Shown here piece by piece: positions 18,692-27,614 of a stretch of DNA of 64,000 nt (positions are counted from its first letter, which is position 1; every line of letters starts with the position of its first letter). The stretch spans positions 1,131 to 65,130 of the forward strand of contig NZ_NIJK01000012.1 of assembly GCF_002836975.1 (NCBI RefSeq), in the 5' to 3' direction. Origin of the DNA: Shewanella indica (GTDB taxonomy: Bacteria > Pseudomonadota > Gammaproteobacteria > Enterobacterales > Shewanellaceae). The translations under genes and the position numbers were made by a program. Under the pieces are notes generated by a model. The model worked only from the letters and a program-made list of their open reading frames with translations. It had not been told where the DNA came from and made no database searches.

Positions 18692-19123
18692 TCACTCTTG
18701 GCCGTGATCGCACTTGTCGTTGGTGCAGACGCCATAGAGGTAGAGGCTGTGATTGGTGAGCTTGATATTGTGTCGCATGGCAATTTCATGCTGACGACGC
18801 TCGATAAGGTCATCAGAAAACTCGATCACTTTGCCACAGCTCAGGCACACCAGGTGATCATGATGATGTTGGGTGGAGAGTTCAAATACGGCTTTGCCAC
18901 TTTCGAAGTGGTGGCGGCTGACAATGCCGGCATCGTCAAACTGATTTAATACCCGATAAACAGTAGCCAAACCTATCTCTTCGCCGATATCCAGCAATTT
19001 CTTATATAAGTCTTCGGCACTGATATGCTGGTTTTCCGGTTCTTGCATCAGCTCCAGGATTTTGACTCGTGGCAGGGTGATTTTCAAACCCGCTTTCTTC
19101 AGCGCTTGATTTCCATCTGTCAT
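18692..19123 (-). CDS. fur: Ferric uptake regulator Fur
   Basis: Iron-dependent repressor, 143 residues. The N-terminal winged helix includes LKITLPRVKILELMQ and GLATVYRVLNQFDDAGIVSRH. The dimerisation and metal domain has the HHHDHLVC cluster, the CLSCGKVIEF Cys pair, and a C-terminal C-x4-C-D-H. The start was set at the MTDGNQALKKAG methionine, which matches the family; the frame extends 13 codons upstream. The 260-nt gap to divergent cobB presumably holds its promoter. No perfect Fur box was identified there. Confidence 0.97.
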   Translation of the reverse strand: MTDGNQALKKAGLKITLPRVKILELMQEPENQHISAEDLYKKLLDIGEEIGLATVYRVLNQFDDAGIVSRHHFESGKAVFELSTQHHHDHLVCLSCGKVIEFSDDLIERRQHEIAMRHNIKLTNHSLYLYGVCTNDKCDHGQE

Positions 19124-19383
19124 GGCTAATCTCTTGATTGCAGAACCCTTGGTATTACACATAGGTTCGTCCGTGGATAATAGACCCCATTATATGTGTA
19201 CTGTTCTAAAACTTAAACCTCTGATCCGGCTTTTGGTACTTCTGTGGGGTAACTTAGCTATAATCGGCATAATTTTGAATAAAAACAAGCAATTTAAGCA
19301 TACATTTTGTATGGTTATACCAAGGCATAATTGCGCTGTTGAGTCGCTATTGGCAGGATGGCAGAAAAACAAAAGGATACCAG

Positions 19384-20118
19384 ATGCATCGTCGAATCGT
19401 GATTTTAACCGGCGCCGGGATCTCTGCCGAGTCCGGTTTACGTACCTTCAGGGATCAAGATGGCCTGTGGGAAGAACATCATATCGAGGATGTGGCGACT
19501 CCTGAAGGTTATGAACGTGACCCTGAGCTGGTTGAACGTTTTTACAATGGTCGTTGGCAACAACTGCATTCGGGCAATATAGAACCCAACGCTGCTCATA
19601 CGGCGCTCTCTCGCCTTGAGCAAGAGTTTGAGGGGGAGCTGCTTATTGTCACCCAAAACATAGACGATCTGCACGAGAGAGCAGGCTCCAGGCGCTTGCT
19701 GCATATGCACGGCGAGCTTTCCAAAGGGCGTTGTCCGCGCTCCCGGCAAACTTTTACATTGCACGAACCCTTCGGGCCTGAGAATACCTGCACTTGCTGT
19801 ATTCCAGCTCAGCGTTTGCGGCCTCACGTGGTTTGGTTCGGTGAAATGCCTCTGGGAATGGATAGAATTCACGATGCGCTGGATCACTGCGATCTCTTCA
19901 TTGCCATTGGCACCTCTGGCACAGTCTATCCCGCTGCCGGTTTTGTCGATAGCGCCAATCACCATGGTGCGCTCACCGTTGAGGTCAATCTGATGCCGGC
20001 AGACAGACACAGCCAGTTTCAGATCCATTTACAAGGAAAGGCCAGTGAGATGGTAGCGCCACTGGTGGAGCGTATTCTTGCGGGTCAGTCTATCTGTAAC
20101 CAAACCGGGCATAACTGA
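19384..20118 (+). CDS. cobB: NAD-dependent protein deacylase, sirtuin class (CobB)
   Basis: Removes acetyl or succinyl groups from lysines using NAD+. The 244-residue protein has GAGISAESGLRTFRD, TQNIDDLHERAG, the catalytic His in HMHGEL, and GTSGTVYPAAGF. Y54 and R57 (FYNGRW) match the Tyr-x-x-Arg pair that marks class III desuccinylases. As in E. coli CobB, the zinc site keeps the C-x-C-C pair but has Ser instead of a second Cys in the first half (RCPRSRQ). Its stop overlaps the next gene's ATG by one base, so the two are coupled. Confidence 0.93.
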   Translation: MHRRIVILTGAGISAESGLRTFRDQDGLWEEHHIEDVATPEGYERDPELVERFYNGRWQQLHSGNIEPNAAHTALSRLEQEFEGELLIVTQNIDDLHERAGSRRLLHMHGELSKGRCPRSRQTFTLHEPFGPENTCTCCIPAQRLRPHVVWFGEMPLGMDRIHDALDHCDLFIAIGTSGTVYPAAGFVDSANHHGALTVEVNLMPADRHSQFQIHLQGKASEMVAPLVERILAGQSICNQTGHN

Positions 20119-20591
20119 TGCCTGAGCCACGTACTATCGATGGTAACAGTCGCTTGGCGATCATCATGCGCGGTCTGCCGGGTAGCGGCAAATCCTACTG
20201 GGTTCGTCAGTTTATCCAGGAACTATCTGTAGAGCTTGTACAGTGTATTACTGAGAAGGGCCTTTGCTCAACCGACCGTTTCTTTTATCGAAATGAGCGT
20301 TATTGTTTCGATGCTGCGCGTTTGGCGGAATTTCATCAACTCAATCTGAGTCGTTTCATCGAGGCATTGGCAACAGGGGTGCCTGTGGTTATCTGTGATA
20401 ATACCAACATGGCGCTGTGGGAGTTCGCTGCCTATCAAGCGGCTGCGAAGGCCTTGGGTTACCGAGTGCATATTCAGCAGATTGGTGATGTGGGTTGCAA
20501 AACACATCTGCATGAATGTGCCGAGCGAAATAAACATGGTGTCAGTCTTAAATCCATTCAAAGAATGGCCAGCCAATTTCAGACAATTTAA
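20118..20591 (+). CDS. P-loop kinase-like protein (polynucleotide kinase/N4BP2-type)
   Basis: A 157-residue AAA/P-loop protein with Walker A GLPGSGKS (about residues 19-26). The STDRFFYRNERYCFD segment and VVICDNTNM resemble the substrate-binding and DNTN/Walker B-like motifs of polynucleotide kinase and N4BP2-type P-loop proteins. A HERNKHGV-like C-terminal motif (AERNKHGVSLKSIQRM) is also typical. It is translationally coupled to cobB (one-base overlap). The substrate is unknown: nucleic acid 5' ends or a small metabolite. Confidence 0.8.
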   Translation: MPEPRTIDGNSRLAIIMRGLPGSGKSYWVRQFIQELSVELVQCITEKGLCSTDRFFYRNERYCFDAARLAEFHQLNLSRFIEALATGVPVVICDNTNMALWEFAAYQAAAKALGYRVHIQQIGDVGCKTHLHECAERNKHGVSLKSIQRMASQFQTI

Positions 20592-20949
20592 AAATAACTT
20601 CTTGGCGGGAATTAAAATATCTGGTTTCAGAAATTGCAATATATCGGTATAAAATGGTTCTACTAAAGAAATAGCCGAGTTGACTTTTATTTAAAACAAA
20701 GACAGTCGTTAATATTGTTTTTATTTTTAAGGTTATTTTAATAATAATATTAGTGTTAATTTGTTTCCTTGTTATATCTTGTGTCTTTGCTCACTCTTTT
20801 ATTTTATTTTTGGTCATAATATCTTCACGGGTCAGGATAGACCCATTAATCATTATTATAACTTTCGCTTGAGTTTCGGGAGTCGAGGTTGTTCGCCATA
20901 AAACAAAGGCTGAGCAAACAGTATGCCTGTGCTTGGGTAGGAGAGAAAG
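20592..20949 (+). promoter_or_regulatory. AT-rich promoter region of the multiheme cytochrome gene
   Basis: The 358-nt gap is strikingly AT-rich with long T and A runs. It has no gene. A CRP-like site (TGTGT-N6-TCACT at 20780-20795) is the only candidate operator seen, about 155 nt before the cytochrome start. Confidence 0.45.
20780..20795. promoter_or_regulatory. Candidate CRP site upstream of the multiheme cytochrome
   Basis: TGTGTCTTTGCTCACT matches 8 of the 10 core CRP positions. CRP controls anaerobic respiratory genes in Shewanella, so the site fits the gene. The match is imperfect and the base composition is skewed. Confidence 0.35.
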
Positions 20950-22983
20950 ATGACCATATTTAAAAAGAAAAGAGTTGCTTTGATGGTGATGGCAATACTG
21001 CTTGCAGGCTGCAGTGATGGTGATGATGGCCGAGATGGTGCGCCTGGTGAGCCAGGTAAACCGGGGGAACCGGGAAAACCCGGGACGAATCCTCCAGTAA
21101 CCCAATCGGTTGAAACCCAAGTTAAAGTGATTAATTATACTTTGGGTGAGGGGACAATTACCTACGAGTTTGAAGTGACGGATGAAAATGGTAATTTAAT
21201 TAATGACCTTACCAATGTTCAGGCCAAAGTGGCTGCTTTGACTGCCAAAGGTTTTATTCTCAATCGGGATGAAAATCCAATTAATAATGTAGAGGACAAT
21301 GTTCATGTCGGCGGCGCGGTAACTCAGGGAACAGAAGGTGCCAAGTTAACTCAAGTAGATGATGGACATTATATATTTGAAGCGCCGATGGCAGGTGTTA
21401 ATGCTGCCACTGAAGGCATTGTTTGGCTGCGTGTTGGCGATAATGATGCCATTGCCCGTTCAAAGGCATTGGTTGTCAATAAGCCGGAGGGTCAATTCAG
21501 TACTACCACTGAAGCCTGTTATGCCTGTCACGTGGACTACTCCCAGAGCCCACGTCGTCACGCCGGCTATGTGGCTGAAGGCATGGACGGTGAAGTAGAT
21601 TTTATTGCCGGCTGTTTGGTTTGTCATGGCTCAGTCAGCAAAACAGTGACCAACGATGAGGGATTCTCTATCGGTGGTTATGCCAGCAATACCTTATCCA
21701 AGATAGGTCATATCAATCACAGGGAGTTCAGCAAAGACTTCAGCGTGCTCAACTGCAGCAGTTGTCATACAGATGCGCCTATTAACAGCAACTTTACCGG
21801 CCCTGGTTGTATCGATTGCCATGGTAAAGAAGGAACCCCGATAGGCGATATAGTGCCTTCAAATGGCCTGGATTTCCGTGAGCTGCATGAGCAGAAGGCC
21901 GGGATCACCAAGTTGCAAGCGCTGCGAGCGGCTTACACAGTTGAACTTTCTACTCCTGAATCCGATGGTGCCGGTGGTTGGTGTTCTACCATTAGTGTCA
22001 AGGATAAAGAGGGTAATCTGGTCAATATCGGCAACAACTATAATGCCGACCCTGCCGACGCCGGTTATGTTGCCGCCAAGCCGATAGTCTATGCCGGCGC
22101 ATATCTGCATGCCTATGACAACCATGGCCTGGTGGGCCGCCCGGGCGCCCGTAACTCAGAAACCAAGACGGACAATGCCGATGGTACCCGCACTGTGTGT
22201 TATGCGGCGGCCAACATAGCCGCAGGTTATGAGAATGCCGGTTATATGTTCTCGGCGCGGGTGACTTTCTCCAGCGAAGGTTGGCAGGACTATGATGGCA
22301 AGGTACGTGGTCAAACTCGCGATCGCATTCGTGCCAATGGTTATGACGGCTCCATGGGGGTCTCCTTCACAGCTTACTCAGATGTCGTCAATCCGGCCGA
22401 TGGCAGCAAGATCTCCGGCTTTGATCGGCGTCAGGTGGTGGCCGACAGCAGCTGCATTACCTGTCATAACGATGTGACTGCCTTCCACAAGAACGGTGAG
22501 TTCGATAACGGTGGTAAGGGTTGTATTGCTTGTCACGGCAACGGAATGGCCCGTACCAGTGCCGATTATGGTGCCGGCTTCGGTCCCATGATCCACAGCT
22601 GGCACTGGGGTAAGGGGGCAACCGTCGGTGAAGTGGCTCAGGATGCCGATGGTAACTGGAGTCAGACAGGAAAAGCCAACGGCGCCGCAGCGATTGCACC
22701 GGCCAGCAGTTGTGTGGCCTGTCACCAGGATGGCCTGTCGCTGGCCGCTGTGCCCAACCAGTATATTCTGGAGCCCGGCAGCAAGATGACCAGCCCGGTC
22801 ACCGCAAACTGTTATGCCTGCCACACCAGTGATTCAGCCAAGGCACACATGAGCCAGAACGGCGGTGATATCAGCGTGGATATTCCGGCGGTTGAGTGGT
22901 TCAAGCAGCCAAGTGCCGAATCCTGTGCGACTTGTCATGACACAGGCAGAACCTTTGGTATCGATAAGTACCATAAGTTCTAA
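20950..22983 (+). CDS. OmcA/MtrC-family outer-surface multiheme c-type cytochrome lipoprotein (nine CXXCH)
   Basis: A 677-residue extracellular electron-transfer cytochrome. The signal peptide ends in the lipobox L-A-G-C, followed by a run of collagen-like Gly-x-y triplets (about residues 23-47) and an N-terminal beta-domain. Nine CXXCH sites are present: CYACH, CLVCH, CSSCH and CIDCH in the first haem domain, then CITCH, CIACH, CVACH, CYACH and CATCH in the second. Two lone Cys (WCSTI, TVCYA) lie in the beta-domain between them and could form a disulfide. MtrC and OmcA have ten haems, so one site is absent from the first group. No MtrA/MtrB partner is adjacent. The role in metal or other terminal electron transfer is inferred from family. 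Confidence 0.88.
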   Translation: MTIFKKKRVALMVMAILLAGCSDGDDGRDGAPGEPGKPGEPGKPGTNPPVTQSVETQVKVINYTLGEGTITYEFEVTDENGNLINDLTNVQAKVAALTAKGFILNRDENPINNVEDNVHVGGAVTQGTEGAKLTQVDDGHYIFEAPMAGVNAATEGIVWLRVGDNDAIARSKALVVNKPEGQFSTTTEACYACHVDYSQSPRRHAGYVAEGMDGEVDFIAGCLVCHGSVSKTVTNDEGFSIGGYASNTLSKIGHINHREFSKDFSVLNCSSCHTDAPINSNFTGPGCIDCHGKEGTPIGDIVPSNGLDFRELHEQKAGITKLQALRAAYTVELSTPESDGAGGWCSTISVKDKEGNLVNIGNNYNADPADAGYVAAKPIVYAGAYLHAYDNHGLVGRPGARNSETKTDNADGTRTVCYAAANIAAGYENAGYMFSARVTFSSEGWQDYDGKVRGQTRDRIRANGYDGSMGVSFTAYSDVVNPADGSKISGFDRRQVVADSSCITCHNDVTAFHKNGEFDNGGKGCIACHGNGMARTSADYGAGFGPMIHSWHWGKGATVGEVAQDADGNWSQTGKANGAAAIAPASSCVACHQDGLSLAAVPNQYILEPGSKMTSPVTANCYACHTSDSAKAHMSQNGGDISVDIPAVEWFKQPSAESCATCHDTGRTFGIDKYHKF

Positions 22984-23035
22984 TTAGCGTTTTATTGAGT
23001 AAACATTCCCTGCAAGGCTTGGTTTACCTCAAGAC

Positions 23036-23064
23036 AAAGCGGCTCATTTGAGCCGCTTTTTTTG
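23036..23064 (+). terminator. Intrinsic terminator of the multiheme cytochrome gene
   Basis: An 11-bp perfect stem (AAAGCGGCTCA and complement) with a minimal loop and a run of seven T lies 50 nt after the stop, ahead of convergent bioA. Confidence 0.88.
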
Positions 23065-23095
23065 CTGTCCTGAGTAGAGTTGAGGTGTAGCGGGC

Positions 23096-24412
23096 TCAGC
23101 CGTGACTGACGAAGGCGCTGTCATCTTGATTTTGCTTGCTCGTCAGTGCGGCCACTTCCAGCATGGCCCGGCTCAGGCAGCTCAGCTCTTCTGTGCTGAT
23201 ACCATAGGGCGGCATGATATAGATGAGTTTACCAAAGGGGCGGATCCACACGCCGCGGGCAACAAATTCGGCCTGCAGCGCGGCGGTATTGACCTGTCTG
23301 TGCATCTCCAGTACGCCGACGGCGCCAAGCACCCGTACTGCTTTGACTTCCGGCAGTGCTGCTGCCGGTGCCAGTTCCTGTTTAAGCTGAGTTTCAATGG
23401 CCTTGACCTGAGCTTGCCACTCACCGTTTGCCAGCAGGGCCAGGCTGGCGCGGGCAGCACTACAGGCCAGAGGATTGGCCATAAAGGTTGGCCCATGCAT
23501 AAATACGCCGGCAGGGGAGCTGTCTATGCCGGCCGCCACTTTATCGCTGCACAGCGTCGCCGCCAGACTGATATAGCCGCCGGTGAGCGCCTTACCGACA
23601 CACATGATGTCCGGCGCTATGTCGGCGTGTTCGCAGGCAAACAGCTTACCGGTGCGGCCAAAACCTGTGGCGATTTCATCCAGGATCAGCAGTACATCGT
23701 ACTTGTCGCACAGGGCTCTTGCTGCCTTGAGATAGTCGGCGCTGTAAAACCACATGCCACCGGCACCTTGCATTATGGGTTCGAGGATCAGCGCGGCGGT
23801 TTGTTTGCCGTGTTCGGCCAGCATGGCCTCGAGTCCGGCGATGTCATCTGCTTTAGCGGCTTCACCGAAGGGTGTACTCGGCGCCGGGGCAAACAGTTGC
23901 CGGGCCACATTGTCACCAAACATGGTGTGCATGCCGCCCTCCGGGTCGCAGACGCTCATGGCGGCGAATGTGTCGCCATGGTAGCCCTGCTTGACCGTCA
24001 TGATGCGGTTTTTTTCTGTCTTGTTTTGTCCTTGCCAGTATTGCAGTGCCATCTTCAGCGCCACCTCCACCGCAATGGAGCCTGAGTCAGCCAGGAACAC
24101 CTTGGTCAATGGCTCCGGGGTAATAGTGATGAGTTGGCGACACAGTTCTATGGCGCTCTCATGGGTGATCCCTCCGAACATCACATGGCTCAGGCGTTTG
24201 AGTTGCTCTTCCATGGCGCTGAGAATTGCCGGGTGGCTGTAACCATGGACGCAGGCCCACCAGGAACTGGTGCCGTCGATGAGCTCGCGACCATCCTCCA
24301 GCGTCAGGCGTACGCCCTTGGCGGCTTTGACCCCATAAACGGGTAGGGTGTGGCTCATGGAAGTGTAGGGATGCCAGATATGCTGACGGTCAAAACGATA
24401 ATCTATGCTCAT
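23096..24412 (-). CDS. bioA: Adenosylmethionine-8-amino-7-oxononanoate aminotransferase
   Basis: PLP enzyme that makes 7,8-diaminononanoate using S-adenosylmethionine as amino donor. The 438-residue protein begins with the family-typical [13 protein letters not shown]. It has [46 protein letters not shown], and the PLP-Lys segment VGKALTGGY. It is divergent from bioBFCD across a 174-nt control region, the classic biotin arrangement. Confidence 0.96.
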   Translation of the reverse strand: MSIDYRFDRQHIWHPYTSMSHTLPVYGVKAAKGVRLTLEDGRELIDGTSSWWACVHGYSHPAILSAMEEQLKRLSHVMFGGITHESAIELCRQLITITPEPLTKVFLADSGSIAVEVALKMALQYWQGQNKTEKNRIMTVKQGYHGDTFAAMSVCDPEGGMHTMFGDNVARQLFAPAPSTPFGEAAKADDIAGLEAMLAEHGKQTAALILEPIMQGAGGMWFYSADYLKAARALCDKYDVLLILDEIATGFGRTGKLFACEHADIAPDIMCVGKALTGGYISLAATLCSDKVAAGIDSSPAGVFMHGPTFMANPLACSAARASLALLANGEWQAQVKAIETQLKQELAPAAALPEVKAVRVLGAVGVLEMHRQVNTAALQAEFVARGVWIRPFGKLIYIMPPYGISTEELSCLSRAMLEVAALTSKQNQDDSAFVSHG

Positions 24413-24586
24413 ATATTAACCAAAGGTAAACCTGTGCAACTGGTTGGCGTTGACAGTGAGAGTGTCGCGGGTATGCTAACGAAAATAATTCAGGCCTTCA
24501 AGCAGCCAACTGAACCCGGAGCCCGATGGATTAATCGGCAAAATCGGCTTCAGCAACAAATAGATCAGACTCAGGTAACACAGAAT
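24413..24586. promoter_or_regulatory. Divergent bioA/bioB control region
   Basis: The 174-nt gap lies between the bioA and bioB start codons, where BirA operators normally sit. A GGTAAACC segment and a downstream GGTTGG (about 24424-24447) partly resemble the TGTAAACC/GGTTTACA half-sites. The right half is poor and the spacing too short, so an operator is not claimed. The promoters must overlap here. Confidence 0.45.
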
Positions 24587-25651
24587 ATGTCCAATACAGA
24601 GCTGCGCCATGACTGGCGCCGCGAAGAGGTTGAAGCCCTCTTTGCCCTGCCGATGAATGATTTGTTGTTTCGTGCCCACAGCGTGCACAGAACCCATTTC
24701 AATCCCAATGAAGTTCAGGTCAGTCGTCTGTTGTCAATCAAGACGGGGGCCTGTCCGGAAGACTGCAAATATTGTCCCCAGAGCGCCCGCTACGACACAG
24801 GGTTGGAAAAAGAGCGTCTGCTGGAGATGGAAAAAGTACTGACAGAGGCCAGAAGTGCCAAGGCCGCCGGGGCGACCCGCTTCTGCATGGGAGCCGCTTG
24901 GCGTAACCCGCATGAGCGCGATATGCCTTATCTCAAGCAGATGGTGCAGGAGGTTAAATCCCTGGGAATGGAAACCTGTATGACTCTGGGTATGCTCAGC
25001 GAAAACCAGGCCAACGAACTGGCCGAAGCCGGGCTGGATTACTACAACCATAACTTGGATACCTCGCCGGAATACTATGGTGACATCATCACCACCCGCA
25101 CCTATCAGCAGCGGTTGGACACCCTGGCCAATGTGCGCGCCGCCGGTATGAAGGTGTGCTCCGGCGGGATTGTCGGCATGGGCGAGCAGGCCACCGACAG
25201 GGCGGGTTTGCTGCAGCAGTTGGCCAATCTGGAGCAACATCCCGACTCTGTGCCTATCAATATGTTGGTCAAGGTGGCCGGTACGCCGCTGGATAGCCTG
25301 GACGACCTGGATCCACTGGAGTTTGTGCGCACCATAGCCGTGGCCAGAATCATGATGCCTTTGTCGCGGGTTCGCTTGTCGGCCGGGCGTGAAAATATGA
25401 CAGATGAGCTGCAGGCCATGTGTTTCTTTGCCGGGGCCAACTCGATTTTCTATGGGTGCAAGCTGTTGACCACCGCCAACCCGGAAGAAAATGACGATAT
25501 GAGCCTGTTCCGCCGTCTGGGATTGACCCCGGAGCAAGGCAAGGCCGCCACGGTTGAGGAAGAGGGCGCCGAAATAGCCCGCGCCGCGGCCAAGGCAGAG
25601 GCTATCAATAACAAGGCTCAGGGACAGTTTTACGACGCCGGAGCCCTGTAA
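24587..25651 (+). CDS. bioB: Biotin synthase
   Basis: Radical-SAM enzyme inserting sulfur into dethiobiotin. The 354-residue protein has the [4Fe-4S] ligands C56, C60 and C63 ([12 protein letters not shown]). Residues around the [2Fe-2S] site include [22 protein letters not shown] and RLSAGRENM. The start at 24587 was chosen because [19 protein letters not shown] matches the family; the frame runs 79 codons further upstream through the control region. bioF follows with a 1-nt gap. Confidence 0.96.
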   Translation: MSNTELRHDWRREEVEALFALPMNDLLFRAHSVHRTHFNPNEVQVSRLLSIKTGACPEDCKYCPQSARYDTGLEKERLLEMEKVLTEARSAKAAGATRFCMGAAWRNPHERDMPYLKQMVQEVKSLGMETCMTLGMLSENQANELAEAGLDYYNHNLDTSPEYYGDIITTRTYQQRLDTLANVRAAGMKVCSGGIVGMGEQATDRAGLLQQLANLEQHPDSVPINMLVKVAGTPLDSLDDLDPLEFVRTIAVARIMMPLSRVRLSAGRENMTDELQAMCFFAGANSIFYGCKLLTTANPEENDDMSLFRRLGLTPEQGKAATVEEEGAEIARAAAKAEAINNKAQGQFYDAGAL

Positions 25652-25652
25652 C

Positions 25653-26792
25653 TTGACCTCATTGCTGGACAAAATGGCCCGCCGCCGTGAGGAGCTTGCG
25701 CGCGGCGGCTTGCTCAGGGAAAGACGTTGCTTCGCCGCAGCGTCCGGCCGTGAGCGACTATTGCATCCTGTTGCCCAAGCCACAGGCAAACCATTGCTGG
25801 ATTTTGCCGCCAATGATTATCTGGGCCTGGCCCGTCATCCCAAGGTCATCTCTGCGCTTGCCAAGGGGGCAACTCTCTATGGCTGCGGCAGCGGCGCTTC
25901 ACCTCTGGTTTCAGGTTACAGCGAGGCGCATCTCAAGCTGGAACAAGGTCTGTGCCGGGCACTCGGTGCAGAAGCGGCGTTACTGTTCAGTTGTGGTTTT
26001 GCCGCCAACACTGCGCTGATGAAAACCCTGTTTAGCGCCGAAGATACAGTGATTGCCGACAAATTGGTGCACGCCTCCATGATAGATGGCCTGCGCGACT
26101 CAAAGGCCAAAATACGGCGTTTTGCCCATAACGATATGGCGGCCGCCACAACGCTTTTGGCCCGGCATCCCGGTAGCGCAGTGCTCACCGAAACCGTGTT
26201 CAGCATGGATGGCGACAGGGCGCCGCTTGGTAAATTGAGTCACTTGTGCCAAGAGCACGGCAGCCCGCTTATTCTCGATGATGCCCACGGCTTCGGCCTA
26301 TTTGAGTCTTCACCCTTGCCGGTATTTGCCCGCTTGGTGACCTTTGGCAAGGCGCTCGGTGGTCAGGGCGCGGCGATTGTGGGCTCGCAGGAATTGATAG
26401 ACTATCTGGTGGCCAATGCCCGTGAATACATCTATTCCACCGCGCTGTCACCCGCCTGCTGTATGGGCGTGCACGGGGCTCTGGAACTGATCCAGCAAGA
26501 GCCTTTGCTCGAGCGCCTCAACGCCAATATCGCTTTTTTTCGCCGCAGCTGCCAAGCGGCGGGGATCTCCTTGATGCCATCTGAGTCGCCAATTCAACCT
26601 CTGTTGGTGGGAGAGAGTGGCAGGTGTATGGCGCTTGCGGCAAGGCTTTTGGAACGCGGCTTCCTGGTGGGGGCGATTCGGCCCCCCACAGTCCCCCAAG
26701 GCAGTGCCAGACTGCGTATTACCCTGAGCGCCGAGCACAGGGAGCAGGATATACTGGCCTTGGCCTCGGCACTGGCGGAGCTGATGGCATGA
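25653..26792 (+). CDS. bioF: 8-amino-7-oxononanoate synthase
   Basis: PLP enzyme condensing pimeloyl-ACP/CoA with alanine. The 379-residue protein shows FAANDYLGLARHP, GSGASPLVSGYSEAH, the LILDDAHGFGLF Asp, and the PLP-Lys motif TFGKALGGQGAA. The likely start is TTG at 25653, one base after the bioB stop, which aligns with the usual N-terminal length. An ATG seven codons later (25674) is the alternative. It overlaps bioC by four bases (ATGA). Confidence 0.94.
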   Translation: MTSLLDKMARRREELARGGLLRERRCFAAASGRERLLHPVAQATGKPLLDFAANDYLGLARHPKVISALAKGATLYGCGSGASPLVSGYSEAHLKLEQGLCRALGAEAALLFSCGFAANTALMKTLFSAEDTVIADKLVHASMIDGLRDSKAKIRRFAHNDMAAATTLLARHPGSAVLTETVFSMDGDRAPLGKLSHLCQEHGSPLILDDAHGFGLFESSPLPVFARLVTFGKALGGQGAAIVGSQELIDYLVANAREYIYSTALSPACCMGVHGALELIQQEPLLERLNANIAFFRRSCQAAGISLMPSESPIQPLLVGESGRCMALAARLLERGFLVGAIRPPTVPQGSARLRITLSAEHREQDILALASALAELMA

Positions 26793-27580
26793 GCAACATG
26801 AGTCATGAGCCTCTGGCCAATCATACAGGCCTGGTGCAATCCGTGCCGCTTGGGGATATCGCCGGGCGCTTTTCCAAGGCGGCAAGCGCTTATGAGCGCC
26901 ACAATAAGGTGCAGCGTCTGACGGCCGAAGCCTTACTTGACTGGAACGATTGCCCACACTCAGGAAAACTGCTGGATATAGGTGCAGGTCCGGGCACGGC
27001 TTTTGCCACGCTCGGCCCCCAAAGTGTGACCGCCCTGGATATCGCCAGCGGAATGCTCAAGCAGCTGAAGGGAAACTTCCCCTATTATCAGGCTGTTTGT
27101 GGCGATGCCGAGCAGCTTCCCTTTGGCGACAACAGCTTTGATGCGGTTTATTCCAATCTGGCGCTGCAGTGGTGCGGCGATATTCCGGCCGCCTTGGCAG
27201 AGATTTTTCGGGTTATGCGCCCGGGCGGCTCGGCGCGCCTTGCCATAGTAGCCCGCGGCAGTTTGCCCGAATTACAGACGCTGGGGCTGCGAGTCAAGGC
27301 GTTTGCAGCCGAGGATATGTTGGCGCAAGCGCTGGGCCAGCATCCCTGGCAGAGCTTGCACACGCAAAGCCGCACCTTCCAGTGCCACTTTGCCAATCTC
27401 AGGGAATTGCTTTACTCCATCAAGGGGGTCGGCGCTTCAGTCGGCGCCGACAAAAACTCAGGCGCCGGGCTCAAGGGAAAGGGTTTTTGGCATACACTTA
27501 ACGGGCAGGCCGAGGTCCTTAGAACGGACAAGGGATTGCCGCTGACATACAGGATAGTAATGGTTCAGGCTCGAAAATAA
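26789..27580 (+). CDS. bioC: Malonyl-ACP O-methyltransferase
   Basis: Methylates malonyl-ACP to disguise it for fatty-acid-style elongation to pimeloyl-ACP methyl ester. The 263-residue class I methyltransferase has the SAM motif LLDIGAGPGTAF, then TALDIASGML, GDAEQLPFGDNSFDAVYSNLALQW and VMRPGG. ATG at 26789 overlaps the bioF stop (ATGA), indicating coupling. The frame extends 55 codons upstream inside bioF but without family match. No bioH is in the operon. Confidence 0.94.
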   Translation: MSNMSHEPLANHTGLVQSVPLGDIAGRFSKAASAYERHNKVQRLTAEALLDWNDCPHSGKLLDIGAGPGTAFATLGPQSVTALDIASGMLKQLKGNFPYYQAVCGDAEQLPFGDNSFDAVYSNLALQWCGDIPAALAEIFRVMRPGGSARLAIVARGSLPELQTLGLRVKAFAAEDMLAQALGQHPWQSLHTQSRTFQCHFANLRELLYSIKGVGASVGADKNSGAGLKGKGFWHTLNGQAEVLRTDKGLPLTYRIVMVQARK

Positions 27581-27614
27581 CCATTGATGTTTTGGCTGTA
27601 GGGGTAGTTCAGCG

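Noticed and set aside
23102..24085. 327-codon open frame opposite bioA
   Set aside because: It is antisense to a complete, well-matched bioA and has no ribosome site or domain.
24420..24455. BirA operator between bioA and bioB
   Set aside because: One half (GTAAACC) fits the consensus, but the other (GGTTGG) is poor and the gap of about 9 nt is shorter than the usual 14-16. The position is right but the match is not good enough to call.
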